Origin: an uncultured Dokdonia sp.
GTDB lineage: Bacteria; Bacteroidota; Bacteroidia; Flavobacteriales; Flavobacteriaceae
DNA length: 64,000 bases
Reading direction: 5' to 3'
Assembly (NCBI RefSeq): GCF_947492535.1
Contig: NZ_CANLNH010000001.1
Location: 248,001 to 312,000 of the forward strand
Part shown: piece by piece, positions 35,420-45,225 of the stretch
Layout: every line of letters starts with the position of its first letter
Position numbering within the stretch: position 1 is the first letter of the stretch
The notes under the pieces: model-generated
Told to the model about the DNA's origin: nothing
Databases searched by the model: none
Seen by the model: the letters and a program-made list of their open reading frames with translations, nothing else
Position numbers and translations under genes: made by a program

Positions 35420-37192
35420 ATGAAAAGTTATACTATACAACTATTCATAGTTTTGTTTTTAATTTCTCATGTAAGCAAAGCACAAGATTCTTTTTTTAGA
35501 GCTTCAACTAATTCTGAATTTGAAATAGATGAAGAAACTAGAGAGGCGATGACGCGTTTTACTACTAGTGAAGATAAGACGACTAATATTAATAGAAGTT
35601 ATGTTTTTAATATAGAGGAAGATATTTTCAATAAACGTACTATTTCTTTTCAAATTGAAGGCACAACTATTTCTGCCAGTCTTCTAAAGCAAAATGTTAG
35701 AGGCGGAAATGGCGATTTCACGTGGTTTGGAAAAACAAGTAATGGGCAAGGCATCTTTTTTAGGATAAAAAATGGATCAGTGGTGTCTTACTTCTCAATC
35801 AATGGGTTTAACTATGTATTAACCCCAGTTTCTGGAAAAAATAAAATGCACATACTTTATGAAGTTGCAGATAATGACGAACATAATGAATGTGGAACCA
35901 TAGGGGAAGTAACACGAGAACGTGTACCTTCAATTCCACCACCTTTACCAAGTCTTGATGATGAAAATTGTACGTTAAGACTACTGGTTGCTACAACACC
36001 AAGTGTACGAAATGCCCGAACTGATTTTGAAATACGTAATAGAATAAATACGAGGATAGATTATGCAAATATGGCTTATATTTTAAGTGGAATTGATCTT
36101 ACTGTCGAATTAGCTGTTTTAGTTTCTACAAATTATCAAGAAGTTACGACATCTAGCGGAGATGGAAATATATTTCAAGATTTAACAAATTTCCGAAATG
36201 GTTCTGGGGTGTTGCAAATAGTTCATGAGTATCGTGAGAGATATCAAACCGATTTAAACATGCTCTTGACTAATACAGATACACCCGGTTCAGATGGTAT
36301 GGGTACTATTGTTGGTCTTGCAAATGGCTTACAAGGCGCTCCTTTTTTGACTAATGCTGCACGAGGATTTTCTGTATTGGGACAAAATGCATTTGTTTTT
36401 GGAACTAATGTAACTACGTTTACTCACGAATTGGGACACAATCAGGGAGCATTTCATGATAACAATTCACCCAATCCCTCTTTTGCAAGAGGATTTAGAT
36501 CTGATGCTTCTTCGGAAAGTACTATTATGGCAGTTTTTCAAACAGGATTTTCGAGAATTCAGTATTTCTCTAACCCTAATATTTCTGTTAGTGGCGTTAC
36601 TATTGGCACATCAAGTAGAAATAATGCTAGAAGACTCAATAACACAGGAAGATTTATCAGAGGTTATAGGATAGTTCCTGTAAATAATAATTTAGATAAT
36701 GAAATTATACCCTCTGGTTTCATTTCTAATCATTTAGGAAAAAATACTGTGAGTACTACAGGCAGTACGATTACCTATAGGAATGGAAGTGTTGGAGAGA
36801 TACGAGCTTCAGAAGAAGTTATACTTTCTCCAGGGATTACTATCGAATCAGGGTCAGAATTCAGAGCTTACATTGACAGAGAGTCTTGTTTGGTGAATAC
36901 AAGGAGTAATATTGAAGTAGAAGTTCCTTCATCTCAAGTACTAGATGAAACAATTAAAACAGTCTCTCTATTTCCAAACCCTGCACAGGATATTCTCCAT
37001 ATTGAAAGTGATGAAGACATAATAGGGATAGAAATCATGAGTCAAATTGGTGTTCTAAAAGAACGTAGAGAGTCATTTATAGATCCTAGAAAAGGAGAGT
37101 TTGATGTGAGTAGGTACAAAACAGGTATTTATTTTATAGTCATCACTTTTAAAGATGGGAGTACCTTGAATAAAACAATGATTAAGAAGTAG
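35420..37192 (+). CDS. T9SS-exported reprolysin-like zinc metalloprotease
   Basis: 590 residues from ATG 35420 (MKSYTIQ), five bases after the preceding stop. Signal peptide, propeptide region, then a metzincin domain with zinc site HELGHNQGAFHD (the classic H-E-x-x-H-x-x-G-x-x-H) and a following STIM Met-turn. The C-terminus is a type A T9SS sorting domain (VSLFPNPAQDILHIE to MIKK). Secreted to the surface and probably cut and attached there. Paired with the tail-fibre-like protein. Confidence 0.9.
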   Translation: MKSYTIQLFIVLFLISHVSKAQDSFFRASTNSEFEIDEETREAMTRFTTSEDKTTNINRSYVFNIEEDIFNKRTISFQIEGTTISASLLKQNVRGGNGDFTWFGKTSNGQGIFFRIKNGSVVSYFSINGFNYVLTPVSGKNKMHILYEVADNDEHNECGTIGEVTRERVPSIPPPLPSLDDENCTLRLLVATTPSVRNARTDFEIRNRINTRIDYANMAYILSGIDLTVELAVLVSTNYQEVTTSSGDGNIFQDLTNFRNGSGVLQIVHEYRERYQTDLNMLLTNTDTPGSDGMGTIVGLANGLQGAPFLTNAARGFSVLGQNAFVFGTNVTTFTHELGHNQGAFHDNNSPNPSFARGFRSDASSESTIMAVFQTGFSRIQYFSNPNISVSGVTIGTSSRNNARRLNNTGRFIRGYRIVPVNNNLDNEIIPSGFISNHLGKNTVSTTGSTITYRNGSVGEIRASEEVILSPGITIESGSEFRAYIDRESCLVNTRSNIEVEVPSSQVLDETIKTVSLFPNPAQDILHIESDEDIIGIEIMSQIGVLKERRESFIDPRKGEFDVSRYKTGIYFIVITFKDGSTLNKTMIKK

Positions 37193-37222
37193 TAGGTTTT
37201 TTGAACCTAAGATATGCTGAAT

Positions 37223-37252
37223 GAAAATCCAGATGTAAAAACCTGGATTTTC
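37223..37252 (+). terminator. Terminator after the first protease
   Basis: Arms AAAATCCAG/CTGGATTTT with a 10-nt loop, followed by CATTT, 30 bp after the stop codon. Confidence 0.7.
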
Positions 37253-37336
37253 ATTTAATAACTACTGAAATAGAATGTGTATTCTAACAATACATGGTAA
37301 TAAAAAAGAATTAGTAACTAATTGAAAATTAATATT

Positions 37337-38038
37337 ATGAAAAAAATTATTTTAACATCAATGTGTCTTTTAACTGCTTTACTAAGTTATGGACAATGGG
37401 CAGGAAGTACAAGTACGTCAGGAAACACCTATAGGTTTGGAAATGTAGGAATCGGAACTAGTAATCCTCAGGCTAAGCTTCAAGTTGGAACGGGTATATT
37501 TTTTCACAATGGAGGAACACAGCAAATAGGTTTTCGATTTAATCCAGATACAGGTTTAGATACAGATTCATCTAGATATGGAGGAGCTATTAGGTTTGAT
37601 CCTACTTCAGGACAGTTTAGCCTTGGGGTTTCTTCTACGTTTACAAATACTCCAACAAGAATTTTAGTAGCAACAAATACATTACGTGTAGGAATACGTA
37701 CAGCACTTCCAGATGCAACGTTAACTGTAAATGGAGATATTCATGCAAAAGAGGTGCGTGTGGATTTAAATATTCCTGCAGATTATGTATTTGAAAAATA
37801 CTACACAGGGGAATCTACTTTAAAAAGTGATTATGTAATGCCAACACTAGAAGAAGTAGCTGCATATACTAAAGAGAATAATCATTTACCAGGTGTTCCA
37901 TCTGCACAAGAGATCCAAGAAGAAGGATTGCATCTTAAAGAAATGACAAACTTATTATTACAGAAAATAGAAGAGTTAACACTCTATACGATTGAGCAGG
38001 AGAAGAGAATTCAAGAATTAGAAAATAAGCTTAAATAA
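37337..38038 (+). CDS. Secreted tail-fibre-like protein, copy 2
   Basis: 233 residues from ATG 37337 (MKKIILTSM). Nearly identical in DNA and protein to copy 1: differences are mostly synonymous third positions plus a few changes such as S-R to T-R, R-T to N-T and the final E-A to E-N. Identity starts just upstream of the ATG and ends at the stop; the proteases that follow are much more diverged, so the pair was homogenised or duplicated recently. Confidence 0.8.
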   Translation: MKKIILTSMCLLTALLSYGQWAGSTSTSGNTYRFGNVGIGTSNPQAKLQVGTGIFFHNGGTQQIGFRFNPDTGLDTDSSRYGGAIRFDPTSGQFSLGVSSTFTNTPTRILVATNTLRVGIRTALPDATLTVNGDIHAKEVRVDLNIPADYVFEKYYTGESTLKSDYVMPTLEEVAAYTKENNHLPGVPSAQEIQEEGLHLKEMTNLLLQKIEELTLYTIEQEKRIQELENKLK

Positions 38039-38065
38039 TTTATAAATAATCATTTAAATATATAT

Positions 38066-39817
38066 ATGATGAAATTTATAAATTATAAACTTTTGTTGCT
38101 GTTTCTATGTATAGCTACTAGTAATACTATAGAAGCACAAGTGAGAAAAATTGACGGGATACCACAAAATAATAGAAATTATAGTGCTGTAAAAGAAAAG
38201 CTCACAGCGTTTGATGTGTATCAAATAGATACTGAAGAACTAGTATCATTTATGGGCGATAAAACAAATGCAAAGCAGTATATAGAATTTAATTTACAAC
38301 TAGGAGATAAACACAATTGGAACATTTCTTTGTTTGAAAACGATATTAGAAGTGAAGATTATAAAGTTACTTTTGGAAACTCAGGTGAAAGTTCTTATCA
38401 AGCTAAAACAAATAACATCACGTATGAAGGATATGAGAGTTCTAAAAATGAAGTGCGACTTACGATAACAGAAAACTTTATTAGTGGTTTTGTAGAAGTA
38501 AATAATCTTGTTTACTATATAGAACCTCTTGGAAATTTTACAAAGAATAATAATTCACAGAATTTATTCATAGTATATACAGGATCATCTGTAATTCCTA
38601 ATACTAAAGAGAAATGCATTTTTGAAAGTATAAAAGAGTATAACGTATCCTCTATAAACTTAGAAAATAAGAGCAGTACATCAGATTGTTTAATTGCAAG
38701 AATAGCTCTTGCAAATGATTATCAAATGTATTTAGAATATAGTTCTAATGTTCAAAATGTTATTAATCAAAATTTTGCAGTTATTAATGCGATGGGATCT
38801 AAGTTTGATGACGAATTTGACGCAACAGTAATTTTTCAATTAGTAGAGCAATATTTCAGTACGAGTCCCTTAAGCGATCCTTGGGATAGTACTATAGAAT
38901 GTATTCCTTTATTAGATTCTTTTAGGAACTGGACGATTACAAGTGGTTTTAATAATGAATTTGATTTTGCATCATTATGGACAGGAAGAGATCTAGTACA
39001 GGGGCCTATAAATGCTGGCGGATGTACTTATCCGTTTGGGTTAGTAGAAGACTGTCCTAATAGTAGTAGGCAAATGCATGTTTTAGAAAACTCAAGTAAC
39101 CTTACTTTAAATACGATTAGACAGACCCACGAAATTGGTCACAACTTTATAGGTAATGGTCATAATAGTCCTTCAGTAAATCGAATTATGGATCAGAATC
39201 TAGGTAGTAATACAAATCTTGAATGGAGTTCAAATTCAGTAAATCTTATAAATAATAGAATTGCAGTATTTGAAAATGCATTATCAGATACTCCTTGTAT
39301 CTTTGATTGTAATTGTCAAGAAGAGATTACAGTGAGTAATACAGTGACTACATCACAAAATAATCAAGCCTTTTCGCAATTGAATGTTCGTAGCAGAATA
39401 AACAATGGCGCTTCAGCTACGTATAAAGCAGGAGAGACGGTAATACTTGAACCTAATTTTCATGCTCGTCCCGGATCTACGGTAAGTGTTTCTATAGGAG
39501 AATGTACTTTTTCTACCAGAGATAGTGAGACAAAAGATCGCTTTACAAATAGGGAAGTAGAAAATGTTGATGCATTAGAGAAAGTAGTCTCTTTATATCC
39601 AAATCCGGTACAAGATATTCTTCATGTTGAAAGTGATACAGATATGGTAAGCATAGAGATTACAAATCAGATCGGTGTTTTAAAAGAACGTAGAAATACA
39701 TTTTTAGACTCTAGGAAAGGAGTATTTGATGTGAGTGATTATAAGACAGGTATTTACTTTATGGTCATCACCTTTAAAGATGGAAGTACTTTAAAGAAAA
39801 CAATGATTAAAAAGTGA
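38066..39817 (+). CDS. T9SS metalloprotease-like protein with altered zinc motif
   Basis: 583 residues: signal peptide, propeptide-like part, and a metzincin-like centre. The zinc motif reads H-E-I-G-H-N-F-I-G-N-G-H, one residue longer than H-E-x-x-H-x-x-G-x-x-H. A Met-turn-like RIMDQN follows. The C-terminal type A sorting domain is close to that of the protease at 35420, and the region before it (ETVILEPNFHARPGS) also matches. Activity is uncertain because of the spacing change. Confidence 0.8.
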   Translation: MMKFINYKLLLLFLCIATSNTIEAQVRKIDGIPQNNRNYSAVKEKLTAFDVYQIDTEELVSFMGDKTNAKQYIEFNLQLGDKHNWNISLFENDIRSEDYKVTFGNSGESSYQAKTNNITYEGYESSKNEVRLTITENFISGFVEVNNLVYYIEPLGNFTKNNNSQNLFIVYTGSSVIPNTKEKCIFESIKEYNVSSINLENKSSTSDCLIARIALANDYQMYLEYSSNVQNVINQNFAVINAMGSKFDDEFDATVIFQLVEQYFSTSPLSDPWDSTIECIPLLDSFRNWTITSGFNNEFDFASLWTGRDLVQGPINAGGCTYPFGLVEDCPNSSRQMHVLENSSNLTLNTIRQTHEIGHNFIGNGHNSPSVNRIMDQNLGSNTNLEWSSNSVNLINNRIAVFENALSDTPCIFDCNCQEEITVSNTVTTSQNNQAFSQLNVRSRINNGASATYKAGETVILEPNFHARPGSTVSVSIGECTFSTRDSETKDRFTNREVENVDALEKVVSLYPNPVQDILHVESDTDMVSIEITNQIGVLKERRNTFLDSRKGVFDVSDYKTGIYFMVITFKDGSTLKKTMIKK

Positions 39818-39858
39818 TTTATTTTAAGTAAATAGACTACTAAATATACATTTTTGTT

Positions 39859-39882
39859 AAACCCAGATTTTAAAATCTGGGT
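39859..39882 (+). terminator. Terminator after the second protease
   Basis: Perfect 12-bp palindrome arms AACCCAGATTTT/AAAATCTGGGTT followed by TTTT. Confidence 0.85.
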
Positions 39883-40041
39883 TTTTTGCATGTTCTAATT
39901 ATAAGATATATTGCCTATATTATAGGTTATTACGACATGATAGTACATTTGAATCAAACTTTTTTTATTTTTTTTGCAACATCATAAAATTCGTATCGTC
40001 TTTAGATCGAATAGCAAATAAAAAGCACCTCATTTTAAAAG

Positions 40042-40617
40042 GTGTATGCACTAACCAAAAACGACATTTTGCTTACAACTGATATAATAGAACAATGTAA
40101 ACGCAACGATCGAAAAGCACAGTTGCAACTGTACAATAAATACTGTGATGGTATGTACCACGTGGCTTTCCGATTTTTGAAAAACACATTTGAAGCAGAA
40201 GAAGCGATGCATGAAGGATTTATAAATGCCTTTGCAAAGTTACATCAGTTTACCGGTGATGTTACTTTTGGAGCCTGGTTAAAACGTATTGTGATTAATA
40301 AAAGTCTCGATATGATTAAGGCAAAAAAAGCAACCATTATCCCACTTAATGAAGAAGTGATAGGCAAAGTAGACGAAGATACCGAAGACTGGGATGTAGG
40401 AGATGAAGTCACGGTAGAACACGTCAAGAAAACAATCGCTGAATTACCTGAAAAATATCGCTATCCGCTTATGCTATTCCTTGTAGAAGGATACGATCAT
40501 CAGGAAATATCAGAAATTTTAAATATAACAGAAGTAGCTTCTCGTACCATGGTGCACCGCGGTAAGAAAAAGTTACAAGCACAATTAAAAAAAGAAAGCT
40601 ATGGCACAGGATCTTAG
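40042..40617 (+). CDS. ECF-type RNA polymerase sigma factor
   Basis: A 191-residue sigma-70 family protein with region 2 (HEGFINAFAKLHQFTGDVTFGAWLKRIVINKSLD) and region 4 HTH (YDHQEISEILNITEVASRTMVHRGKKKL). No ATG is in frame near the start; GTG 40042 or TTG 40069 would serve. A CACCT/AGGTG stem overlaps the start region. It overlaps the putative anti-sigma gene by 17 bp. Confidence 0.9.
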   Translation: MYALTKNDILLTTDIIEQCKRNDRKAQLQLYNKYCDGMYHVAFRFLKNTFEAEEAMHEGFINAFAKLHQFTGDVTFGAWLKRIVINKSLDMIKAKKATIIPLNEEVIGKVDEDTEDWDVGDEVTVEHVKKTIAELPEKYRYPLMLFLVEGYDHQEISEILNITEVASRTMVHRGKKKLQAQLKKESYGTGS

Positions 40618-41203
40618 AAAAATGCTAAAGCAGGCAAAAGATACCGAAGTAACGCAATTAAGAGAAGGGCATCAATCTCGTTTTGAAGACCGTCTTGCAC
40701 AGGCATTACCTCAACAAGAAGAGACTCGTGGTTCTAAAAAAGGAGTTTTCTTTTTTATGAAAGTAGCAGCAATGCTTATCCTAGCAACGGGTATTGTATG
40801 GGGTGTTTCTAAGTACGCTTTCGCGAAAGCGGATCCAGGAAATTCAGTAGTGTCAACAGACGTTAAGGAAGTGAAAAAAGAAAGAACCATACAGTTAAGT
40901 GAAATTTCTCCAGACTTTAAAAAAGTAGAAAATTATTACTTAGCGAGTATTAATCTAGAATTAACACGACTAGAAATTAACGATGAGAATAAAGAACTTA
41001 TCGATTCTTTCTTAAAACAGTTAAGTGAACTAGATGAAGAATACCAACGATTAAATAAAGAGATTTCAGAAAGCGGAATCAGTGAAGAGATGGTAAATGC
41101 GATGATAGATAACTTAAAGTTACGCGTAGAATTATTATCAAAACTGAAACGCAAGTTAGCCGAATTAAAAGCATCTCAACAAGATGCGATCCAAACGATC
41201 TAA
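40601..41203 (+). CDS. Putative anti-sigma factor with one membrane helix
   Basis: A 200-residue protein: about 50 cytoplasmic residues, one transmembrane helix (FFFMKVAAMLILATGIVWGV), then a Glu-rich coiled-coil periplasmic part. The position after an ECF sigma gene and the topology fit an anti-sigma factor. The end of the helix, Y-A-F-A-K-A, is encoded by the palindromic repeat (40816-40831). No zinc-binding anti-sigma motif is visible. Confidence 0.72.
   Translation: MAQDLRKMLKQAKDTEVTQLREGHQSRFEDRLAQALPQQEETRGSKKGVFFFMKVAAMLILATGIVWGVSKYAFAKADPGNSVVSTDVKEVKKERTIQLSEISPDFKKVENYYLASINLELTRLEINDENKELIDSFLKQLSELDEEYQRLNKEISESGISEEMVNAMIDNLKLRVELLSKLKRKLAELKASQQDAIQTI
40816..40831. repeat. 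Perfect 16-bp palindrome inside the anti-sigma gene
   Basis: CGCTTTCGCGAAAGCG in coding sequence, just after the membrane helix. Confidence 0.9.
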
Positions 41204-41214
41204 AAAATATTAAA

Positions 41215-42900
41215 ATGAACACAACAAAAATATATTGGTTTCTTATAGCAGTTTTTATGATGCTATCGGGAAATGTGCTAGCACAAGCCAAAAAGGAAAA
41301 ACTAAAAGAACGTTTCAACACGAATAAAGATGTTGAAATAGAAGTAGATACTCGTTATGCAGATGTGATTTTTGAAACATGGAATAAAAATGAAGTTTCT
41401 GTAGAAGCCTATGTAGAAGGAGAAGATGCAGATAGAGTTATAAGAGATTGGGATTTATCCGTAAGTGGAAATAGTGATCGTGTACGTATAAGTAGTTCTA
41501 GCGGATATAGAGGAGATGATACCGTAATTCGTTTAGAGGATTTAGACGATCTAGATTTAAATATTGATTTAAAAGAACTAGTTGGAGGAACACTTAGTAT
41601 TGTAGAGCCTGTTCTGGAAGGTGTTGTAGGTCCTGTTTTAGAAGGTCTTACAGGAACACCATTACCTGTAGAGTTTTATGAAGAATTAGGAAAAACTAGG
41701 TTTGATCATGATGCATATCGTAAAGAAGGAAGAGCATACCTAAAGCGTTATGAAAAGGAAATGGAAGATAGTTTTGGTCCTGAGTTTGATAAAGCGATGG
41801 AAAAGTGGGAGAAAGAAAATGATTTTTCTGGGGACGGATTCTTAGGAGGAGCATTACGTAGTCTTAAAGATATTCCGAGATGGCCTTTTAGTGATGATGG
41901 GAATATGAATTTTAATGATAATGAGTATCGTAAAGACAAGCAAGACTATGTAGATAAACTGAATAGAAAGTATGATACTAATGTCCGTGTACGCGAAGTA
42001 GATGCTTGGTTAGAAGATATGGAGAAATGGGGAGATAACTTTGAAGTTGATATGGAAGAATGGGGAGAAAACTTTGGAGAATCTCTAGAGAAAGTTTTTG
42101 AAAACTGGGGAGAAGAGTTTGGAAAAGACATGGAGAAATGGGGAGAAGATTTTGGAAAAGACATGGAGAAGTGGGGAGAAAACTTTGGTAAAAAGATAGA
42201 AAAATGGGTAGAAGATAATGAAGATGAATGGGAGGATAAATATGGAGATAAAAAATCTGGTATTCACTTTAACTATGATACGGATGATAAGCCTGGTCGA
42301 AATGTAAAGCGTGTCATTATTATTAAAATGCCTAAAAAGGCAGAATTAGATCTTAATGTACGTTATGGTAAAGTAAAAATGGCTGCGGTATATAATCCGA
42401 AGGCTATGATATCACATGGTAGTCTTGCGGCTACAAACATTGATGGAGGAGATACCTCCATCAATGTTTCATACAGTCCTGTTTCTATTGGAATATGGAA
42501 TGGAGGTGCTTTAGAAACAAGTCATGTTAAAGAATGTACGATTGCAAATGCAAAAGACATAGCGCTAACGTCAAACTCAAGTAATGTCGTTATTAATACA
42601 TTATCTGGAGCAGGATTGCTTACAGGCACTTTTGGTCAATTGTCAATTTCTAATGTAGTAGATGATTTTGGTTCCTTATCTATTGTTCTTGAAAATAGCG
42701 ATCTTGTTCTTAATTTGCCAGACAGTGCATTTAATTTTAATTATAGTGGAGAGTTGAATGAATTTCTAGTGCCAAGACAGTTAGAAACGAAGACTGTAAA
42801 AAGTAATAAAATGTCTATGGTAAACGGTTTTCATAAGTCTCGTAATACCGCTAATGTGATTACGATTACAGCAAAGTATAGTGATGTTGTCTTAAAATAA
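41215..42900 (+). CDS. Exported DUF4097-like protein with 11-residue repeats
   Basis: A 561-residue protein with signal peptide (ends VLAQA). N-terminal FNTNKDVEIEVDTRYADVIFETWN and the C-terminal half (from about residue 370) are the beta-helix-like, DUF4097/adhesin-type region often encoded with sigma/anti-sigma pairs. Between them is a highly charged insert with about six tandem copies of an 11-residue unit of the type D-M-E-K-W-G-E-D-F-G-K (bases 42015-42230). The third gene of the sigma operon, 11 bp after the anti-sigma gene. Confidence 0.8.
   Translation: MNTTKIYWFLIAVFMMLSGNVLAQAKKEKLKERFNTNKDVEIEVDTRYADVIFETWNKNEVSVEAYVEGEDADRVIRDWDLSVSGNSDRVRISSSSGYRGDDTVIRLEDLDDLDLNIDLKELVGGTLSIVEPVLEGVVGPVLEGLTGTPLPVEFYEELGKTRFDHDAYRKEGRAYLKRYEKEMEDSFGPEFDKAMEKWEKENDFSGDGFLGGALRSLKDIPRWPFSDDGNMNFNDNEYRKDKQDYVDKLNRKYDTNVRVREVDAWLEDMEKWGDNFEVDMEEWGENFGESLEKVFENWGEEFGKDMEKWGEDFGKDMEKWGENFGKKIEKWVEDNEDEWEDKYGDKKSGIHFNYDTDDKPGRNVKRVIIIKMPKKAELDLNVRYGKVKMAAVYNPKAMISHGSLAATNIDGGDTSINVSYSPVSIGIWNGGALETSHVKECTIANAKDIALTSNSSNVVINTLSGAGLLTGTFGQLSISNVVDDFGSLSIVLENSDLVLNLPDSAFNFNYSGELNEFLVPRQLETKTVKSNKMSMVNGFHKSRNTANVITITAKYSDVVLK
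42015..42230 (+). repeat. 33-bp tandem coding repeats
   Basis: Imperfect repeats of 33 bases, each encoding an 11-residue amphipathic unit with Trp and Phe at fixed positions (W-G-E-x-F-G). The last units are almost identical at the DNA level. Confidence 0.85.
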
Positions 42901-43271
42901 TTACCTACCTAGTTTATAAGAAAAACCTCAACAACCTTTAGTAATCCCACAACCAGTATAACAGAACAATACCCTATCTAAATTCCTTTTTTAGTTCTAG
43001 AAACCTTTATGATTTTTAGAATCTTTTTTACAGCTTCTATGAGCTGTTTTTTGTTGTAATAAATATAATACCGTTGGAGTCTTTCCAGCACAATGAAATT
43101 TTCCTCCTACAATTTTCCCAATACCATACATCCAAATTTTTGACTAGGCATAGATACAACACATATCCTCTATAATCCAATGGTGTTGTTTTATAATGCT
43201 CTTTCTTACTAAGACTGTTCTTTTGTGAATCTTGTTACGAGAGAATTCCTATTTTTGAGAAAAATATTTTC
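42901..43271. other. Intergenic region without recognised feature
   Basis: 371 bp between the DUF4097-like gene and the DUF3857 gene. No ORF, clear terminator, palindromic repeat or promoter box was recognised. Confidence 0.5.
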
Positions 43272-45224
43272 ATGAAGTTTTGTTTAAGTGTCATATTATT
43301 ATGTGTTTTTACTACTGTCTTTAGTCAAAATAAAGAACGTTTAGAGGCTACTTTTGGGAGAATTACTCAAAATGATTATGAGTTAAACGTCTATGAGAAA
43401 GATACAACAGCATCGGCAGTTGTATTATATGAAAGCGGTAAAAACACATTTGATATAATAAAAGGGCATGTGAGATTAATTAAAAATGTACATAAGAAAA
43501 TTAAAGTCTTTGATGCAAATAACTTTGATGGTACAGAAATTAGTATTCCCTTCTATCATAATGAGAGTACAAGAGAAAAAATTATAACGATTAAAGCGAT
43601 TACACATAACGGAATTGAGAAGAAAAGTATTACAAAAGACGATGTATATGAAGTAGACTTGTCTGAAAGATGGTCCGAAAAAAGGTTTGTGCTTCCAGAT
43701 GTTCAAGATGGAAGTATCATTGAATATACATATACTATAGAATCTCCATTTCTATTTAATTTTGGTAATTGGGAGTTTCAAGAAGATATCCCGAAAATTT
43801 ATAGCGAATTTAGTGCAGAAATTCCTGGTAATTATGTGTATAATAGATCGATTTCAGGAGTTAAAAAACTAGATGTAAATGAAGTTAAAATAAAAAAGCA
43901 CTGCTTTGAAGTTGAAGGAGTAGGTACTGCAGATTGTGATCATGCTATATATGCGATGTATGATGTGCCTGTTTATAAAGAAGAACCTCATATGCTTTCT
44001 AAAGAAAATTATATTTCAAGATTATCATATCAACTTACGGAAAGTATGAGTTTTGATGGAGTTAAAAAAAAATATGCAAAAACTTGGGATGATGTAGATA
44101 AAGAATTTAGAGGTGAGAAAGATATAGGTAGGCAATTAAAATATGATTCTTATTTCAAAAAGGTAATGCCAGAAGAAATTTTTCAAATGGCAAATAAAAA
44201 AGAAAGGGCAAAAGCAGTATATAACTTTATTAAAGATCATTATACTTGGGATGGAAAGTACCGTATTTTTTCTGATATTAGGGTAAAAGAAGCCTTTCAA
44301 AATAAAAAAGGGAATATTGCAGAAATCAATTTATCACTTATTAATGCATTACAAGCAGCTAATATTAAAACACATCTAGCATTATCCTCTATTCGTACAA
44401 GTAAAGTCCCATCTTCTGTCTTTCCTGTACTTACAGAATACAACTATGTTTTGGCGCATGTGGAGATAGGGAGTGAAACGTATCTGCTAGATGCTACCCA
44501 TAAATCACTTTCATTTGGCATTTTGCCTTACAAAGTTTTTAATGCAAATGCGAGAGTAATGGATTTTGATAATGGTAGTTACTGGTTTCCAATCTCTTCT
44601 AAAAGCCGTAATGCAAGTTATGTGAAAACTATTGCTACGATTAATGAAAATTTTGATATTGAAGGCAAAGTTAAAAGTTTGTACTCTGGCCAATTGGCGT
44701 ATAGAAAGCGACAGGATATAATTAATAAAGGGACAGATGTTTTAAATATTGAATCTGTGAATTTTGAGTTATTTGATGAAACTATAGAAAACCTCAACAA
44801 TGAAGAAAAAAATCTACAAGTAGAACAAACTTTATTGTCTACTGTAGATATGAGAGCAGGTGTTTTGTATATCAATCCATTTATTTTGAACACACAATTT
44901 AATACATCTCCTTTTCAAGCAGAAAAACGAACATATCCAATTAATTTAGGATACCCTTATGAAGTTACGTATGTCACGACACTTAAGCTGGATGAAAATT
45001 ATAGCGTAATTAGTGTTCCTAAAAATACAACATATATTATGCCAGGAGGTGAAGGGGAATGTAATGTCATTTTTTCTGTATCAGACACTGCTGTAGAAAG
45101 TATATTAAGGTTTCAACTTAAAAAAGAACATTTTTCTGCGGCAGATTATGTAATGTTACAATCGTTTTATGAAGGAGTTGTTAATGTAAATTCTAATAGT
45201 ATCATTTCAATAAAGAAGATGTAA
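43272..45224 (+). CDS. DUF3857 protein with inactive transglutaminase-like fold
   Basis: A 650-residue exported protein (signal peptide ends VFSQN). The first part matches DUF3857 (long beta region with RFVLPDVQDGSIIEYTYTI). The middle is transglutaminase-like (AVYNFIKDHYTWDGKY, then KKGNIAEINLSLINAL and YLLDATH), but the catalytic Cys position after G-N is Ile-Ala, so it is probably non-catalytic, as in many of this family. It ends one base before the M23 peptidase gene. Confidence 0.82.
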   Translation: MKFCLSVILLCVFTTVFSQNKERLEATFGRITQNDYELNVYEKDTTASAVVLYESGKNTFDIIKGHVRLIKNVHKKIKVFDANNFDGTEISIPFYHNESTREKIITIKAITHNGIEKKSITKDDVYEVDLSERWSEKRFVLPDVQDGSIIEYTYTIESPFLFNFGNWEFQEDIPKIYSEFSAEIPGNYVYNRSISGVKKLDVNEVKIKKHCFEVEGVGTADCDHAIYAMYDVPVYKEEPHMLSKENYISRLSYQLTESMSFDGVKKKYAKTWDDVDKEFRGEKDIGRQLKYDSYFKKVMPEEIFQMANKKERAKAVYNFIKDHYTWDGKYRIFSDIRVKEAFQNKKGNIAEINLSLINALQAANIKTHLALSSIRTSKVPSSVFPVLTEYNYVLAHVEIGSETYLLDATHKSLSFGILPYKVFNANARVMDFDNGSYWFPISSKSRNASYVKTIATINENFDIEGKVKSLYSGQLAYRKRQDIINKGTDVLNIESVNFELFDETIENLNNEEKNLQVEQTLLSTVDMRAGVLYINPFILNTQFNTSPFQAEKRTYPINLGYPYEVTYVTTLKLDENYSVISVPKNTTYIMPGGEGECNVIFSVSDTAVESILRFQLKKEHFSAADYVMLQSFYEGVVNVNSNSIISIKKM

Positions 45225-45225
45225 T

